From Ceratopteris richardii (lineage: Eukaryota; Streptophyta; Polypodiopsida; Polypodiales; Pteridaceae), in NCBI GenBank assembly GCA_020310875.1, contig CM035444.1, positions 17,662,477 to 17,726,476 of the forward strand: a stretch of DNA of 64,000 bases, in the 5' to 3' direction. Both the position numbers and the translations under genes were made by a program. Below, in pieces: positions 20,761 to 34,101 of the stretch. Numbering within the stretch: position 1 is the first letter of the stretch; each line of letters opens with the position of its first letter. Under the pieces are notes generated by a model. It saw only the letters and a program-made list of their open reading frames with translations. It ran no database searches and was not told the DNA's origin.

Positions 20761-21328
20761 GATACATTTAGAAGAGGGCCCAGATAATCAAGGGAACACC
20801 AGCATGATGCAAACAGTTGGCATTTACATGGAACCAGAAACAGAGGACCAACCCCAAATAGATTTCAAGGAAGAAGAGGATATTCTACATTAACTCCAAG
20901 CAGGCAACTCTTCCTCTTGTTTTGGAATTTTTCTTAATAATTCTTGCACAGCTGAAGGTTATGATGAAAATCAGGAGAAAGTTCAGGTTGATGGATCGGG
21001 AGAGCCCATCACAGACCACAGAAGGGGCAGGAAGACACCCATCAAATACAACTTGGAGGAGGATGTAACAACAATAGAGAATTTCTAAAGCTAAAGACAA
21101 GGTAAAAAATACTAGTGAAGATTGCTCTTTCCCAATTCAAGAAATACCTGCAGGATGGATGCAGGACAAGGAGGAATGCATTGAAATCCAAAATACCCCT
21201 GCTTATGCAACAATGCATGAAAAGATAGTGGAAGAAAACAAGGTTGGAGATGAGCACGAAGATACTATGGTAGAAAGAAACCCTATCAAAGAAATACAAT
21301 TAGGCATCAAGACAATAATCATCCAGTT
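20761..21328 (+). other. Protease-RT linker of element J
   Basis: Acidic, charged translation on the plus strand (EKIVEENKVGDEHEDTMVER at 21190-21280) with no recognised domain. It fills the usual spacer before the RT. Confidence 0.5.
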
Positions 21329-22399
21329 TTGGTGCCCACTTGGTTGTGGAGCCACCGAGGGCTCCTTGAAAATGTAAAATCCTTCTTGACCCACTATACA
21401 GAGGTTTTTGCGTGGCATTATAAAGACTTAGAAGGAGTGCCTGCCAATTATGGAGAGCATAGAGTTCCTCTGGTTGAGGGAGCCAAACCAATCCGAGGGA
21501 AGAGTTATAGACTTAACCCAAAATATGCCGAAGCTGTTTACGTGGAAATACAGAAGATGGAGGATGCATGAATCATTATTCCTGTGGAAAACTCAGAGTG
21601 GCTCTCACCTATGGTCATAGTACCAAAGAAGAATACCAATAAAATAAGAATTTGTGTTGACTTTAGAGCACTCAACAAGGTGACCCTTCTAGATGGATTT
21701 CCAATGCCATTTGTAGAGCAGGTCATTGAAGAAGTGGCTGGACATGCATTATATAGTTTTATGGATGTCTTTAGTGGCTATAATCAAATATCAATACACC
21801 CAGAGGATCGTGAAAAGATTGCTTTTATCACACCTTGGGGAACATATGTGTATGTAAAAATGCCATTTGGGCTCAGAAATGCTCTAGCCACCTTTAACAG
21901 AACTGTCAATCTCATTTTTGGTCCCTTATTGCTGGAAACACTTAGATATTTCATGGATGACTTCTCTTCATTTTCAGGTTCTCACAATGAGACCCCTTTA
22001 GATTGTTTGGACCATCACTTGTGATAGCTGAAGAATGTTTTTAAGAGATGCAAGGAGACTAAGCTAAAGCTCAACCCAAACAAATGTCATTTCCTTGTGA
22101 CAGAAGGAACTCTCTTGGGACATGTGGTGTCGGCTAAAGGTATGGCCCCAGATCCTGTTAAAATCATTTCTATATTAAAGTTGCCTAAACCTAAATCTCC
22201 TAAAGAGATTCAGAGTTTCTTGGGGCATATTGGATACCACAAAAGGTTTATAAAAATGTATGCAGAGATAGCCAGACCACTGGCTAGACTTATAGGTAAA
22301 GAACTACCCTTTAAATGGGAAGAGGAAGAAGAAAAGGCTTATCAGACATTAAGGTCCAAATCGGTGGTTGCACCAATTCTTATCACCCCAGATTGGTAA
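21329..22399 (+). pseudogene. pol: Gypsy reverse transcriptase remnant of element J
   Basis: Plus-strand motifs in order: HYTEVFAWHYKDLEGVPANY and an LNPKYAEAV pre-RT segment (21390-21560), EWLSPMVIVPKKNTNKIRIC (21590-21650), LYSFMDVFSGYNQISIHPED, YVKMPFGLRNALATFNR (21850-21900), a degenerate F-MDDF catalytic region (21950), LLGHVVSAKGMAPDPVK (22110-22160) and GYHKRFIKMYAEIARPL. This is a plant gypsy RT of another family than B and E. Confidence 0.85.
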
Positions 22400-22974
22400 A
22401 AAATTTTTCATGTGCATGTCGATGCCAGTGCATATGCAGTGGGTGCAGTATTGGCTCAACATAGTGAAGAATTCAAACTTGACAGGCCTATCCAGTATCC
22501 TAGTAGAATTTTGACTAAAGCTGAAAGAATTATAGCACAACAGAAAGGGAAGCTCTAGCAATGGTTTTTGCAGTACAAAAATTTTGTCATTATTTGCTAG
22601 GTGTGAAGTTTGTCATCATCATTGATCATCAGCCACTCATGTATTTATTGAACAAGCCACAAACAACATGGAGAATATGGAGGTGGCTACTTTTGTTCCA
22701 AGAGTTTGTTTTTTCTGTAGTCCATAGACTAGGTAAAGAAAATGTTATGGCGGATCACCTATCTAGGATCAATATGATGGATCAAGCTAGTGGAGTCAAT
22801 GATGATTTTCTAGATGCTAATCTGCTCACTGTACAAGCTCAAGGTTGGTATTATGATATCAAGAATTTCATTAAAATTGGAGTGTATCTAGAGAAGGCTA
22901 GTGTTGTGCAAAGAAAGAGATTGCTAATCAAGAGCATACCTTATACCTTCATTGAAGATAAATTATATAGATAG
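22400..22974 (+). pseudogene. pol: Gypsy RNase H remnant of element J
   Basis: HVDASAYAVGAVLAQ (about 22411-22460), then FAVQKFCHYLLGVKFVIIID and HQPLMYLLNKPQTTWRIWRW (22561-22690), and GKENVMADHLSRI (22730-22775). These are the RNase H and connection motifs of Ty3/gypsy pol. Confidence 0.82.
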
Positions 22975-23690
22975 GGAAAGGATGACAGGTTTAGAAAGTG
23001 CTTGGAAGAAGAAGAAGTGAGGGAAATCCTTCAATCTGCATATGAAGGAACAGGTGGTGGGCACCTTCCAGGGCATATTATGAGTCAGCGGATTCTTGAT
23101 GCTGGTTTATGGTGGCCTACATTATTCAAAGATGCTAATGACTGGGGAAAAGCATGTGAGGTTTGCCAGAGATGTGGACCTAAGCCCACCAGCAGAGGCA
23201 TAGCCCTTTGATTCTTTCCACTTCTCGGCAACCATTTGAGAAGTGGGGGTTAGATTTTGTAGGGCCCATCTACCCTCCGTTGCTTCCAAAAAGAGAGAAG
23301 TATCTATTGATAGCCACATATTATGCGACAAAGTGGGCTGAAGCTATTGTCGCCCCTGACTGCACTGCCCAAACTGTGGCCGATTTCATTTACAGTAACA
23401 TTATTTGCAGGTTTGGGTGTCCACTTGAAATTTGTACAGACTAGGGTACTCATTTTGTGAATAAGGTCCTACAGGAAATTTTCAACAGGTATAGAATTCT
23501 ACATAGGACCTCTTGTGCCTACTATCCAAGAGCTAATGGATAGGCTGAATCAACAAATAAGGTATTAATTTCCATGTTAAGGAAGGAATGCATGCTACAG
23601 CCCACTTCATGGGGCATTGCTTTTCAAGGTACCTTATGGGCTTACAGGTTAGCCTACAAAGATTTCATTGCCATTGTTTGATTTATTCAT
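22975..23690 (+). pseudogene. pol: Gypsy integrase remnant of element J
   Basis: A single H2C2 region (AYEGTGGGHLPGHIMSQRIL, then CEVCQRCGPKP; 23030-23190) precedes the catalytic core: KWGLDFVGPIYPP, YYATKWAEAIVAPD, a C-D-x-GTHF second-Asp region (about 23440) and the Y-PRANG Glu region (about 23525). Unlike B and E, only one zinc-binding unit is present. Confidence 0.82.
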
Positions 23691-23997
23691 GTACAGTTTA
23701 TGCTTTTTCTTTTCCAATTTCCCTTCCTCTTCCCTTTTCACCCTACCCTTGTCCCAGTCCTCCTTCACCTCCCACCCACTGTCCACTATCAATTCCCCAA
23801 CCCACAACCCCAAAACTCAAACCTAAACCTCCATGATCTTTTCCCCCTGCCCTTTTTCAACTTCATTCCCTCTCCACTAAATATCCCCTTCACTGTCACT
23901 CATATTCACTACCATTTTCCCTCCTATGGTATTTCCTTCCACATGCTCTTCATACATATTCTCCACATTCTGGTTTTTCAAAAGTGGTGTTCTCGAA
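23691..23997 (+). other. Pyrimidine-rich 3' region of element J
   Basis: About 300 bp rich in C and T (CCCTTTTCACCCTACCCTTG and similar) between integrase and the right LTR. The long reading frames here are composition artefacts. No clear polypurine tract was found next to the LTR. Confidence 0.5.
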
Positions 23998-25126
23998 GAG
24001 CTGATCTTCTCAAAGGAATCACATGTCCTCTCTGCCCTGCCGGAGTTTTGGCTGTAACTCTCCGGGATTGAGAGATACATTAGGTGGTGGGCAATCATTG
24101 AGCCCATAAAAGTCATATTGGTCAAAGTCAATCACGGTCAAAGTCAACTACAATCAAAGTCAAAAGGTCAAAGTCAAATCGGTCAAAGTCAACAAGGTCA
24201 AGGTCAGAGGCAACTGGTGCAAAGTCAAATTGCTAAAGTGCAGGTGTCAAAGTGCACATGTAGTGCACAATTAATTGTCCACAAAGGGTAAATTGGAGAA
24301 AGTGAATTGCACGTTGCAAAGGTATTTCTCTAATTTCCCTAAGGTTCAAAGTGTTTTGGAAGGTTCAGGTGAGCCCTCTCTTATGTGCAAAAGTGAAGAC
24401 TTAAAAGGAAAATGTGAAGGTATGTGAAGCAGTAGTGTACGCAGAAGTGAAAGTATGCCCCCCCAATTAAAATTTTTGTTTTAGTCTAAAGTCACTATAG
24501 GACAAAACAGGGATTTGTTGGCTTCCACTTGTGAAGACAATCTTGGGACATCAAAGTGAGCACCAAGATACTCTTGCAGTTAGGAGCGTACGTGAATCGA
24601 CACTCAAATCTAGGCAATGACTATTCTTGGACCATTCTAAGTGTAAGCAAGAGGGAGCATAGTCAAGCTAGGCAAGAGAGAGAAGTGAAGAGACACACAG
24701 TGTGCGACACAGAGAAGAAAGTGCAAGGTGTGCTTGAAGAGTGACTAAGGAGGTGTGTAGAGAGTGCTAAGCTAGTCCCCCAAGGATCCCAAGGCACCGT
24801 TGCAGTGTGTGCGTGCCGACAGAAGGTATCCAACCCTCCCCCTTATTGGAAGCTTGGTGCAAGGTGTGCACAAGTGCAAGCTTGGAGCAGGTGGAGGTCT
24901 GGTGCAGAGGAGGCCGACAGCAACAAGACCTTGGGTATTTGGTATTTTGTAATTGAGTACTCTATGGGATTTTTGCATAGAAGTATTGGTTGTATTGTGC
25001 ACCACCCTTGTAATTGTCTCATTATAATCAATCGATAGAGGCTTCCAAGGTGTATATTTCTTCTTGTATTTCCCTTTTCTCCTACAAATACTCAAATCCC
25101 TTCTTGTCCAAGAATCCCCCAACAGT
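23998..25126 (+). repeat. Right (3') LTR of element J
   Basis: Matches 19085-20207. It starts at or near GAGCTGATCTTCTC and ends AATCCCCCAACA. The W-box-rich stretch is longer here, at 24120-24226. The following sequence (GTGGGCTAAGAG) is unrelated host DNA. Confidence 0.85.
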
Positions 25127-26769
<1,643 letters not shown>

Positions 26770-27064
26770 AACCACACAATAAACAAGCTATGGAGGCAGA
26801 AGTGAAAGATATAAAAACATGATGAAGTTAATTAAAATGGAAATAAATTACATACAATGCTCTATGAGCATGAAGAATCCATGAGGAGACTGAGGGCACT
26901 CTTGCCAAGAGCTTGAGTGAATCGCTTGTAGGGAGTGAAGTGAGGCCCTCCTTATATGGGTTTGAGGACAAATCTCCTTTCATGTGGGATAATTGACCTT
27001 GCATGAGAATAAATGTAGCTTTGGACAAAAGGGTGGAGCATGGAACTCCCAATACCCTCCCTCC
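26770..27064 (-). repeat. LTR-like fragment related to element K
   Basis: Shares with 62590-63026, in the same order, CTTGCCAAGAGC, GAGGCCCTCCTTATAT and ATGTGGGATA. Read on the minus strand, ATATAAGGAGGGCC is a TATA-box-like element. It may be a solo or decayed LTR. Boundaries are approximate. Confidence 0.4.
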
Positions 27065-28780
27065 ATGTGATGACCCTTATGTTTTTAATATGGGAACTAG
27101 TGACATATGAGATCACTTAGTTCATTGGATTTCTAGGATCTAAGGACATATGGGATCCAAGTTTGGGATGTATCGCATCCCTTGATTTTCATGGACATAT
27201 GGCATCCATGTGGTTTTTATATCCATGGACATATGGTATATGGTGGTGCGACATCTTTTCTAAGCTCAAAATATCATAAAAATTTGGCCTTTTATTAAGA
27301 CAAGGAGTAAAAGGATCTACTAGAGAACTTTCGCTAGTATAAGGGGGGTAAAAAAGACTAGCAAGAGACACTTGAAACCTAGTTATTATTGAAGAAGGAA
27401 GGCTTTCAAAAGATAGATCAACTAGAGGGAGGAGGGAAACTTTTCCGCGACTCTAGAGACCATTTTATAATACATAGTTTGCTCGTTATATCTTTCTTCA
27501 TTCACAATAGATCCATTCCTATTTTCTTAAAAGTTTATATAAAAATTAGTAACTTTATGGCATGCGTACATATTCAATGGTTTAATCACGCAAAAGGGCA
27601 CAACAAAGAGTCAAGTAATATTTAAATTTTACCAATTACATGTCAAGGTATGGTTCTAACTTTTCGAGTCCATTGGAGAGAGGAAGAAAGATCCAGGCAT
27701 TTCACAATTGATTGGATCACTTATTGAGTGGGCACATACATGATCCTATGCTCAAGAAAGTTGATTGGAATTGGTAGATCAATACATAGCAATGTCTCTA
27801 TAACAGAAAGTGTTATAGGCTCTATTAAGAGCACCTACAAGACCAAGTGAATCAAAGAAAGAAATAGAGACCATGGCTTCTTCAAGCTCTGGGGATATTT
27901 GAAATCCTCATCACAACATGCAAGTTGATTGAATGTCGAGATTGGAAGGCGAGTGTTCAGTCAAGCTAACCTTCACACATAAATGCACTGGGAGATGCAA
28001 TCTAATTAGATGATCGTAAACATTCTCTAGTGGGTCCTCAAGAGCTCGGAGACCTAACTCTTCTAAATGTTATAGTTAGTTGTCAAACCAAAAGGAGAGC
28101 TATGAGTTGATAAGATGCGGGCTTATTATATGGTGATCAATAAACCGAAAAAGATCGATTCCCAAGGCATGCAATTTGTTGATAATCAAGATTCTATTCC
28201 AAATCTTGATCAAAGTAAGATCAATCTGATTCTTTACCTTTACAATGCTTAAAAGGAAGATACACATAAACAAATTCATTCACAATGGGTTTAGCCCTAA
28301 AGTGTAATTTACTTTAGAGACCAAAGAATCTTTTTGGACTCTTCACTTCCTAGGAGCAGGGATCCCTATCATCTAGACATTCATGAACCTAAGTATTAGG
28401 ATCCAACATTACTATATATCTATGGAAATGAAATTAGTAGAACTTATTATCCTCTTGATAAGATGGCCAACATTGCTTCACTCATTACTATCTACTTGTA
28501 TCTATGAATGGATGATTCCTAGGAAAGTGTTCATCTGACTCGTAGTCCATAGAATCTCCAACCACCTCTCTCAATAGATTGTAACAATCTAGTGGTATCC
28601 ACTATAGTGCAAACATAGAGTATACCACACAACCTCCACTATCACATATGCACCCCTAGGGACTACATGGAAACATGTGCCTACATTTTGATTTAGATCT
28701 ATGCCCATTAAAATGTCAATGCCATATATGCCACATGAACACATGATACCACCTATCATACCCATATGGCCACTTAATTT
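27065..28780. other. Unassigned sequence with GGACATATGG repeats
   Basis: No gene recognised. At 27144, 27193 and 27237 the 10-mer GGACATATGG recurs about every 46 bp, with a weaker copy near 27110, suggesting a short decayed tandem array. The remainder is AT-rich with no known protein motif in either strand. Confidence 0.45.
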
Positions 28781-29289
28781 GATTTATCAAATTTTCTATA
28801 TACATCAACAAGTGCCAAAAACGCCAAAAGTAAATCGACTATCTCAAGGAATGAAATAAAATCATATGATGCAAAATTAAATACCAAGACTAGTTTCATC
28901 CATCCCAAGTAGCTAAATATATGTGAGATTTTTAAAAGGAAAAGGTTATCCATGTGCACATGGTTCTCAATCCAAACAAGTGTTGTGTGCATGAATCCTT
29001 CACACAATGTGAAGCATTTGGAATTACCTTGAAAGGAACAACATTAGATTGGTTCCAACCACTAAGCATACATAAATTCTCCATTATATATTAACTCCAA
29101 GATAGATTTGGAATTACCTTGAAAGGAGCAACATTAGATTGGTTCCAACCACTAAGCATATAGAAATTCTCCAATATAGATTAAGCTTGTGTAAAGGCTA
29201 CAAGCTTCAAGCAAGAAGCAATTGAGGTCTTGCAACCCATTGCTCATTGCTACAAACAATATGTAGCACAATGCAGGACAAAGGATGTG
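28781..29289 (+). pseudogene. Gypsy gag remnant with an internal tandem duplication
   Basis: The plus strand encodes FGITLKGTTLDWFQPLS and, one repeat unit later, FGITLKGATLDWFQPLS, the capsid motif seen in B (FGLTLIGMALTWFQPL). The 89-bp units are 29019-29107 and 29108-29196. A SFKQEA-like helix follows. The rest is too decayed to assign to a family. Confidence 0.6.
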
Positions 29290-30030
29290 TGTCAGACTCA
29301 CAAAGTTCTATGCACTTATGACAAGTGATACTAGAGAGTTCTCACACGTCCAACAAGTACACATAGACGTGGTTTGATGCACACATTAAATTATCAAACT
29401 AGGAGTACGACCAGTCAAGTGCATGGAAACATGTGCTTTAGTGATGTTAGATGTGGGAAAGGGTCAAGTAATCTATGCAAAAGAGAATATCCACCTCACA
29501 AGACACCTCTTACACATAGGTATGTATCAAAATACTTGGTGCAATAGTAGACACAAATCAAGCAATATGTTTTAGCTCCAATACGCGAACATAGTCAATG
29601 GTGGGTTCATTTCAAAGCTCTTGATGAGACACATCCAATGATATATCTTTAGCTTTATTAGACCTTTCTGCTTGAAGCTATGACTAAAAAACAGAGCAAT
29701 GGTAATCATCCACTTCTTCCTAATGATTCCCTATAGTTCACATAGACAAGAGATGGGAAGGGGTAGACAACACCTCAAGACACACATTTCACGCCGTTAA
29801 CACACATAGAAGCTCTCAAAGAAGAAGATGCACATGGAAGAAGAAGCAAATTCGAATTGTAGAGTTTAGTTCTCAATTATGGCAAAAAAGCCTTAACAAA
29901 TGAGTCACAAGTGACTTATATACATGTGGCTTAAGTTTAGTCCTTTTACACAAGAGGCCATCACTTTCTCGATAAATCTCTAAATTCCGACTATTGTATA
30001 AGGATGTTATTTCAACCTTGAGGGAATAGA
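29290..30030 (-). repeat. LTR-like sequence distantly similar to the element B LTR
   Basis: It shares the order of several motifs with 12667-13106: a GGGTTCATTTCAAAGCTCTTGA/GGGTTCGTTTCGAAGCTCTCGA block followed by a GAAGCTATGACTAAAA/CAAGTTATGACCAAAA block. TATATACATG near 29925 could be a core promoter. Boundaries unclear. Confidence 0.35.
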
Positions 30031-30780
30031 CATCTAGAGGACTCCTCTACTACATTTATAAGGCTTCTCAATGTTTTATGATGAGAATTGAGAAAAGAAA
30101 AGTGGTTATTTCTTGAAAATTTTTGTGGGCCTCCTCTTCTTCTTCTTTTATCTGGCCCAATTGTCTTTTGGGGAAGAACCTTCAACGAAGTTATCTCCTC
30201 TTTTGAAATCATCCCTTTTAAATGCTTATGTCTACAGACTAGGGCTTGTTGTATTATTGTTGACCTTCACACGAGTAGCCAAGGAAGCACCCAAGACTTG
30301 TCTAGAAAGGGCTTTTTTCACCATTGTTGCTTTCTAACTTTTGATGTTTTGGGTGGTGCTTCAAAGTTCTTGTTTGTACTTCTTTTGTTTGCATCTTCGG
30401 GGACCTATTGCATTTCATCGGCATGTGCCTTTTCTCCCCTTTTGTCTCGTTTAACCGAATGCATGCTCCTAGGTGGTTTCTGGGAAGAGTGTAAGGTTAC
30501 TAATTGATTACCTTTTTCTTGAATTTTTTGCATCTTCTTCTTTTGGTTTTTTCTCCCTCCACACATCCCTCCTCCTGAACTTTGTCATCCCCGAGAGGCT
30601 TTTGATTGCAACATGTGTACATCTAATAGACTGTCTATTTTAGTGGCATTGATCAGATTGGACTCTCTTACCATAAACTATGGCCATTTTTTTTACTTCA
30701 CACTATCATGCGGTGCTTGGTGATGTCAGCAAAAAAATATAGCTCATATGCTATTAGTCTAGCATTTAAATTGGCTAACA
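30031..30780. other. Unassigned T-rich sequence
   Basis: No gene recognised. A plus-strand frame at 30088-30507 is hydrophobic because the sequence is T-rich; it shows no known motif. Confidence 0.4.
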
Positions 30781-31880
30781 TCTTCAAAAAGAAAAAAGAA
30801 TCAACTTCGAAAAAGACCATGAAGAAAGGTTCTTCGAAGTTTTGTAAATATGGACAAGGCAAGAACATGATTCATGAGTAGTATGCCATGAAAGTTAATC
30901 TGCAAGGTGTGATTGAGAGGTAAGAAATGAGTGGGGCCACTCCTTGGTTGATACCAATGAAATTCAAAAAGGTATACTCTGCACACTTGAAAAGCTTCAA
31001 GACTGTAAGGATCATAGTGATTATTTTATTGGTAAGCTTTACAGTCAGATCCGGAACATAAGCATGTCGAGTGAAACAAAATTCTATAGTGCAAATCATA
31101 TAATGTTTAATAGGTAAATAATTATGTGGACGGCTCGACAATACTACATCAAATTGTTCTTGTGTATAGGTAAATGTATGAACAGTAAAGTTTTTAAGTC
31201 CTTATCTGGATCCTTTTGGATAACCTTTTTGATATACCTCTATGTTTGTTCCTTCATTAGGCCAGCCGGTACATTGGCATATTTCAATATTTGATTGAGG
31301 TCTTTGCTTCTAATCTTTGTCTCTTTCATCACACATACAAATACTTCAAGATTCTGCATCATCTAGACGCTAGTGGTGTCCACTCTTTCTGATCTACTTC
31401 TACACTATACCACATTGGAATCTCTTCATGATGTGCCTCATCTTGGTCTTGTATTGGAGAATGAATGATGGGGGGAGAAAGAGTACGCACCTCATTCTTT
31501 GTAATAGCCTCCTTGGTATTAGGCAATTCTAGTGTCCCCATTTTTGTTGTTTGAGCACTTTTCTCATTTTGGAGTTTGAGTATTTGTTCTTGTAATTATG
31601 CTATGAGTTGATCTTTTTCCATGACTATATTCTTTACCCCTTTTAATTCATCTTCCACCTTCATTTTTATCTCACATATTTCTTTCAATTGATTCACATC
31701 CTTACTACATTGTTCAACATATAATTTAACTGAATTTTCCTAGTTTTCCTTTAATTCAGCAGTGTCATAGGCATATTTTTCTTCTACTTGTGTACGAAGT
31801 GCTAGTTCTATTTTTTAAATAATTGGCATACTCCTCTAATTTCTTCTTCTAACTTTTTCTTCATCATTTTACATCTTGGC
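30781..31880 (-). pseudogene. Unassigned decayed coding sequence, probably from a retroelement
   Basis: On the minus strand the order is: a helical, Lys/Glu-rich stretch (about 31600-31860, LKLQNEKSAQTTK), PMWYSVEVDQKEWTPLASR (31359-31420), a K-RSKDLNQILKYANVPAGLM segment (about 31240-31330), then SSRPHNYLPIKHYMICTIEF and YTFLNFIGINQGVAPLISYL (30930-31140). The composition and continuity look protein-derived, but I do not recognise the family. It abuts gypsy fragment F on the other strand. Confidence 0.45.
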
Positions 31881-31889
31881 TTCAATTGG

Positions 31890-32431
31890 TTGACTGAGGA
31901 GAAAAGATGTAACAAGATTGAGAGTGGCAACAAGAATTTATGTAGCTAAGAAAAGACAAAGGCATACTTTGATGCCCATGTGAAAGATATTGTCTTGAAA
32001 GCGGGAGACTTAGTCTTGGTATACACATTGAAACAACATGCACGGAAGTTGGAGAAGCGAGGATATGGAACTATGATCATCAATAGGATCTCAACAAGTG
32101 GAGAAGTTCAATTAGCTACTCTAGAAGGTGATGTTCTACATAGTTACATTAGTGGATGTCGAGTCAAATTATATCAAGGACCTGTCACAAAGGAAACACT
32201 AAAATGACTCAACACTGCCAAGAAACATAAGGAACAGGAAAAACAAGTTTGAGAAGAAGCACAGGTAGAAGCCTTAGAACACATATGACAAATGAAACTG
32301 AGAAGACATGGTAGAGATCAGCCTAGGTCAAATGCTTATGAAGCCCCAAGATATCACATGGCCATGCATGAAGCATTAGGTGTACATTCCCATAGAATAG
32401 TTGAACGATGGCCCTTTGTGACCCTAGAGGT
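31890..32431 (+). mobile_element. Fragment F, left part: gypsy integrase tail and start of second protease
   Basis: Plus strand. FDAHVKDIVLKAGDLVLVYT and YGTMIINRISTSGEVQLATL (31960-32160) are the integrase C-terminal fold; SGCRVKLYQGPV and a charged segment follow, then RWPFVTLEV at 32405-32431. The fragment is of the same family as B and E. It ends at GAGGT (32427-32431), which is repeated at 59353-59357 on the far side of element C, so F continues there. Broken; several interruptions. Confidence 0.8.
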
Positions 32432-32694
32432 TGAAGTATTTCGATGGCGATGCACCACAATGCGCTCTCCTTCTCGAGGGCTCTTAAGGCCGCACACAAT
32501 ACTCTGCATAGAGGCTATAGAATACGTAGAAAACATAGTACACAGGGAGCACGAAGACAGACTTCTTAGGTCTTACAAATGCGGTCAAACTTACAGTCCG
32601 TGACTGACCAGGCCACCATATGTTTTATTAAAGAACATATACAAAGAAGTGTCCAGTGGCCATTTGGCCTTTCACATGGACACTAACGGTAACA
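32432..32694 (-). repeat. 3' LTR of element C (263 bp)
   Basis: On the plus strand it runs TGAAGTATTTCG to ACGGTAACA. The inner end adjoins the minus-strand polypurine AGTGGGAGAT (32695-32704), typical of copia elements. A minus-strand AATAAA lies near 32630. The left 50-60 bp do not align with the right-hand LTR. Confidence 0.82.
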
Positions 32695-32866
32695 ATCTCC
32701 CACTAAAGGCCAACATGGCCAAAGTAACTATGGGAGAAAAATAAAGAATGATAAAGAATACCTGAGTGTAAGTATACAAACTATACCTCCCACCTCATGG
32801 GTCTGCTACACAGTATACAAGTGATTGTGTAAGATCAAGAATCAAGTAAACCCCATCAAGTGACAA
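32695..32866 (-). other. Polypurine tract and 3' untranslated region of element C
   Basis: Begins with the polypurine tract (32695-32704, minus strand AGTGGGAGAT), followed by about 160 bp without coding motifs up to the left LTR of element D. Confidence 0.65.
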
Positions 32867-33073
32867 TGTTGGAGATAGACGTCTGCGGAAGCACGCGAAA
32901 AGCACAAGGAAGAAGAAGAAGCTTGGAGCACAAACACACAATACTGAATGTATTACTAGAGAATGTACAAAGATAAGTAGCCCATTAGGGCAATAGGCGT
33001 ATATACAAGCCGGGGGAAAAAGACCTCCTAAAGAGGGAAAAAAGTGCCCCGGCGGTCCTAGTGTGTTCACACA
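32867..33073 (-). repeat. 3' LTR of element D
   Basis: Plus strand TGTTGGAGATAGACGTC to GTGTTCACACA, about 207 bp. On the minus strand TTGTATATACGCC is a likely TATA box. The right-hand copy is 54290-54497. Confidence 0.88.
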
Positions 33074-34101
33074 CTAGTGATGCGGTGAACAAGGAGCTGG
33101 CACTCATGTATAAGGAAGTGCCAAGCTATGTGGAAATCACTCCATAAAAGCAAGTAAGCCCAAAGCTTTGCGAAAGCTTCAAACTTCTCCCTAGGCAGAT
33201 CCTTCGTGAAAAGGTTTGCAATGTTCTCCTGCGTGGGCACATATGCCAAGCTGATCTCCCCAGCAGAGAACCTCTCCCTGACATAGTGATAATGCACCTC
33301 AATGTGCTTAGTGCGAGCATGGAACACAGGGTTCCTCGCAACTGCCAATGCGCTTTGACTGTCAGTGAAGATGGTGGTGGCAGAAGACTGACAAACACCC
33401 AAATCAGCCATAAGGCATCTGAGCCACACACACTCAACAGTCACTGTGAAAGGTGCCCTATACTCAGCCTCACAACTGGAAGTGGCCACAGTAGGCTGCT
33501 TCTTGCTCAACCAAGATATACATGAGCTACCAAGCATGAAGCAAAAACCACTGGTGGACACACGAGTGTCATAGCAACCAGCCCAATCTAAGTCAGAAAA
33601 AGCATGCAAATCTGGCGGTAGTGATCCCCCCTTGGGATAAAACAACCCAAGTAGCCGAGTACCACTCGAGTAGCGAAAGATGCGCTTAACCGCTTTCCAA
33701 TGCGTGACTCCTGGGCAATGCATAAACCTGCTCATATGTGAGACAGCAAACTGAATATCTGGCCGAGTAATGCATAAGTAAATCAAGCATCCAATAGCCT
33801 GCTGATAGAGAACAGCATCAAATGCATCTCCAACATCATGAAGACTCAATCGTAAACCCGTCTCCATAGGAGTGGCAATAGGACTTACAATCTTCAAGGC
33901 CAAAACGCTGCAATAATGTGTCAATATATTTTGTTTGACACAAAGCCATTCCACCATCAACTTGCATAAACTGAATGCCCAAATAGTGATGCAAATGCCC
34001 CAAATCAGACATCTCAAATGAGGCATGCAAATCAGCCTTAAAATCAGCAATATGTGTCTCAGTAGGACCAGTGAGTAGCATGTCATCAACATAGACAACA
34101 A
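33074..34101 (-). CDS. pol: RT C-terminus and RNase H of element D
   Basis: The open stretch covers the end of copia RT and RNase H: LYQQAIGCLIYLCITRPDIQ and FAVSHMSRFMHCPG-HWKAVK, DLHAFSDLDWAGCYDTRVST (RNase H Asp), SWLSKKQPTVATSSCEAEYR (Glu), TIFTDSQSALAVARNPVFHA (Asp) and TQENIANLFTKDLP at the end. The order is that of plant Ty1/copia pol. It ends close to the LTR. Confidence 0.9.

Larger units (their letters stand above)
19085..25126 (+). mobile_element. Element J: Ty3/gypsy retrotransposon with 1.1-kb LTRs
   Basis: Two direct repeats (19085-20207 and 23998-25126) flank 3.8 kb of gypsy coding remnants in the order protease, RT, RNase H, integrase. No gag is recognised, so this copy would depend on others. 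The LTRs differ by several percent by eye, which means it is older than D, E and G. It is broken in roughly ten places. It is inserted in copia I on the left. I could not identify a target duplication or a confident primer site (AAATTTGGCATGCCC follows the left LTR). Confidence 0.85.

Noticed and set aside
30088-30507. Plus-strand frame with a hydrophobic, signal-peptide-like start
   Set aside because: The hydrophobicity follows from T-rich DNA; the apparent secreted version near 30113 would start at TTG. No codon signature or known motif.
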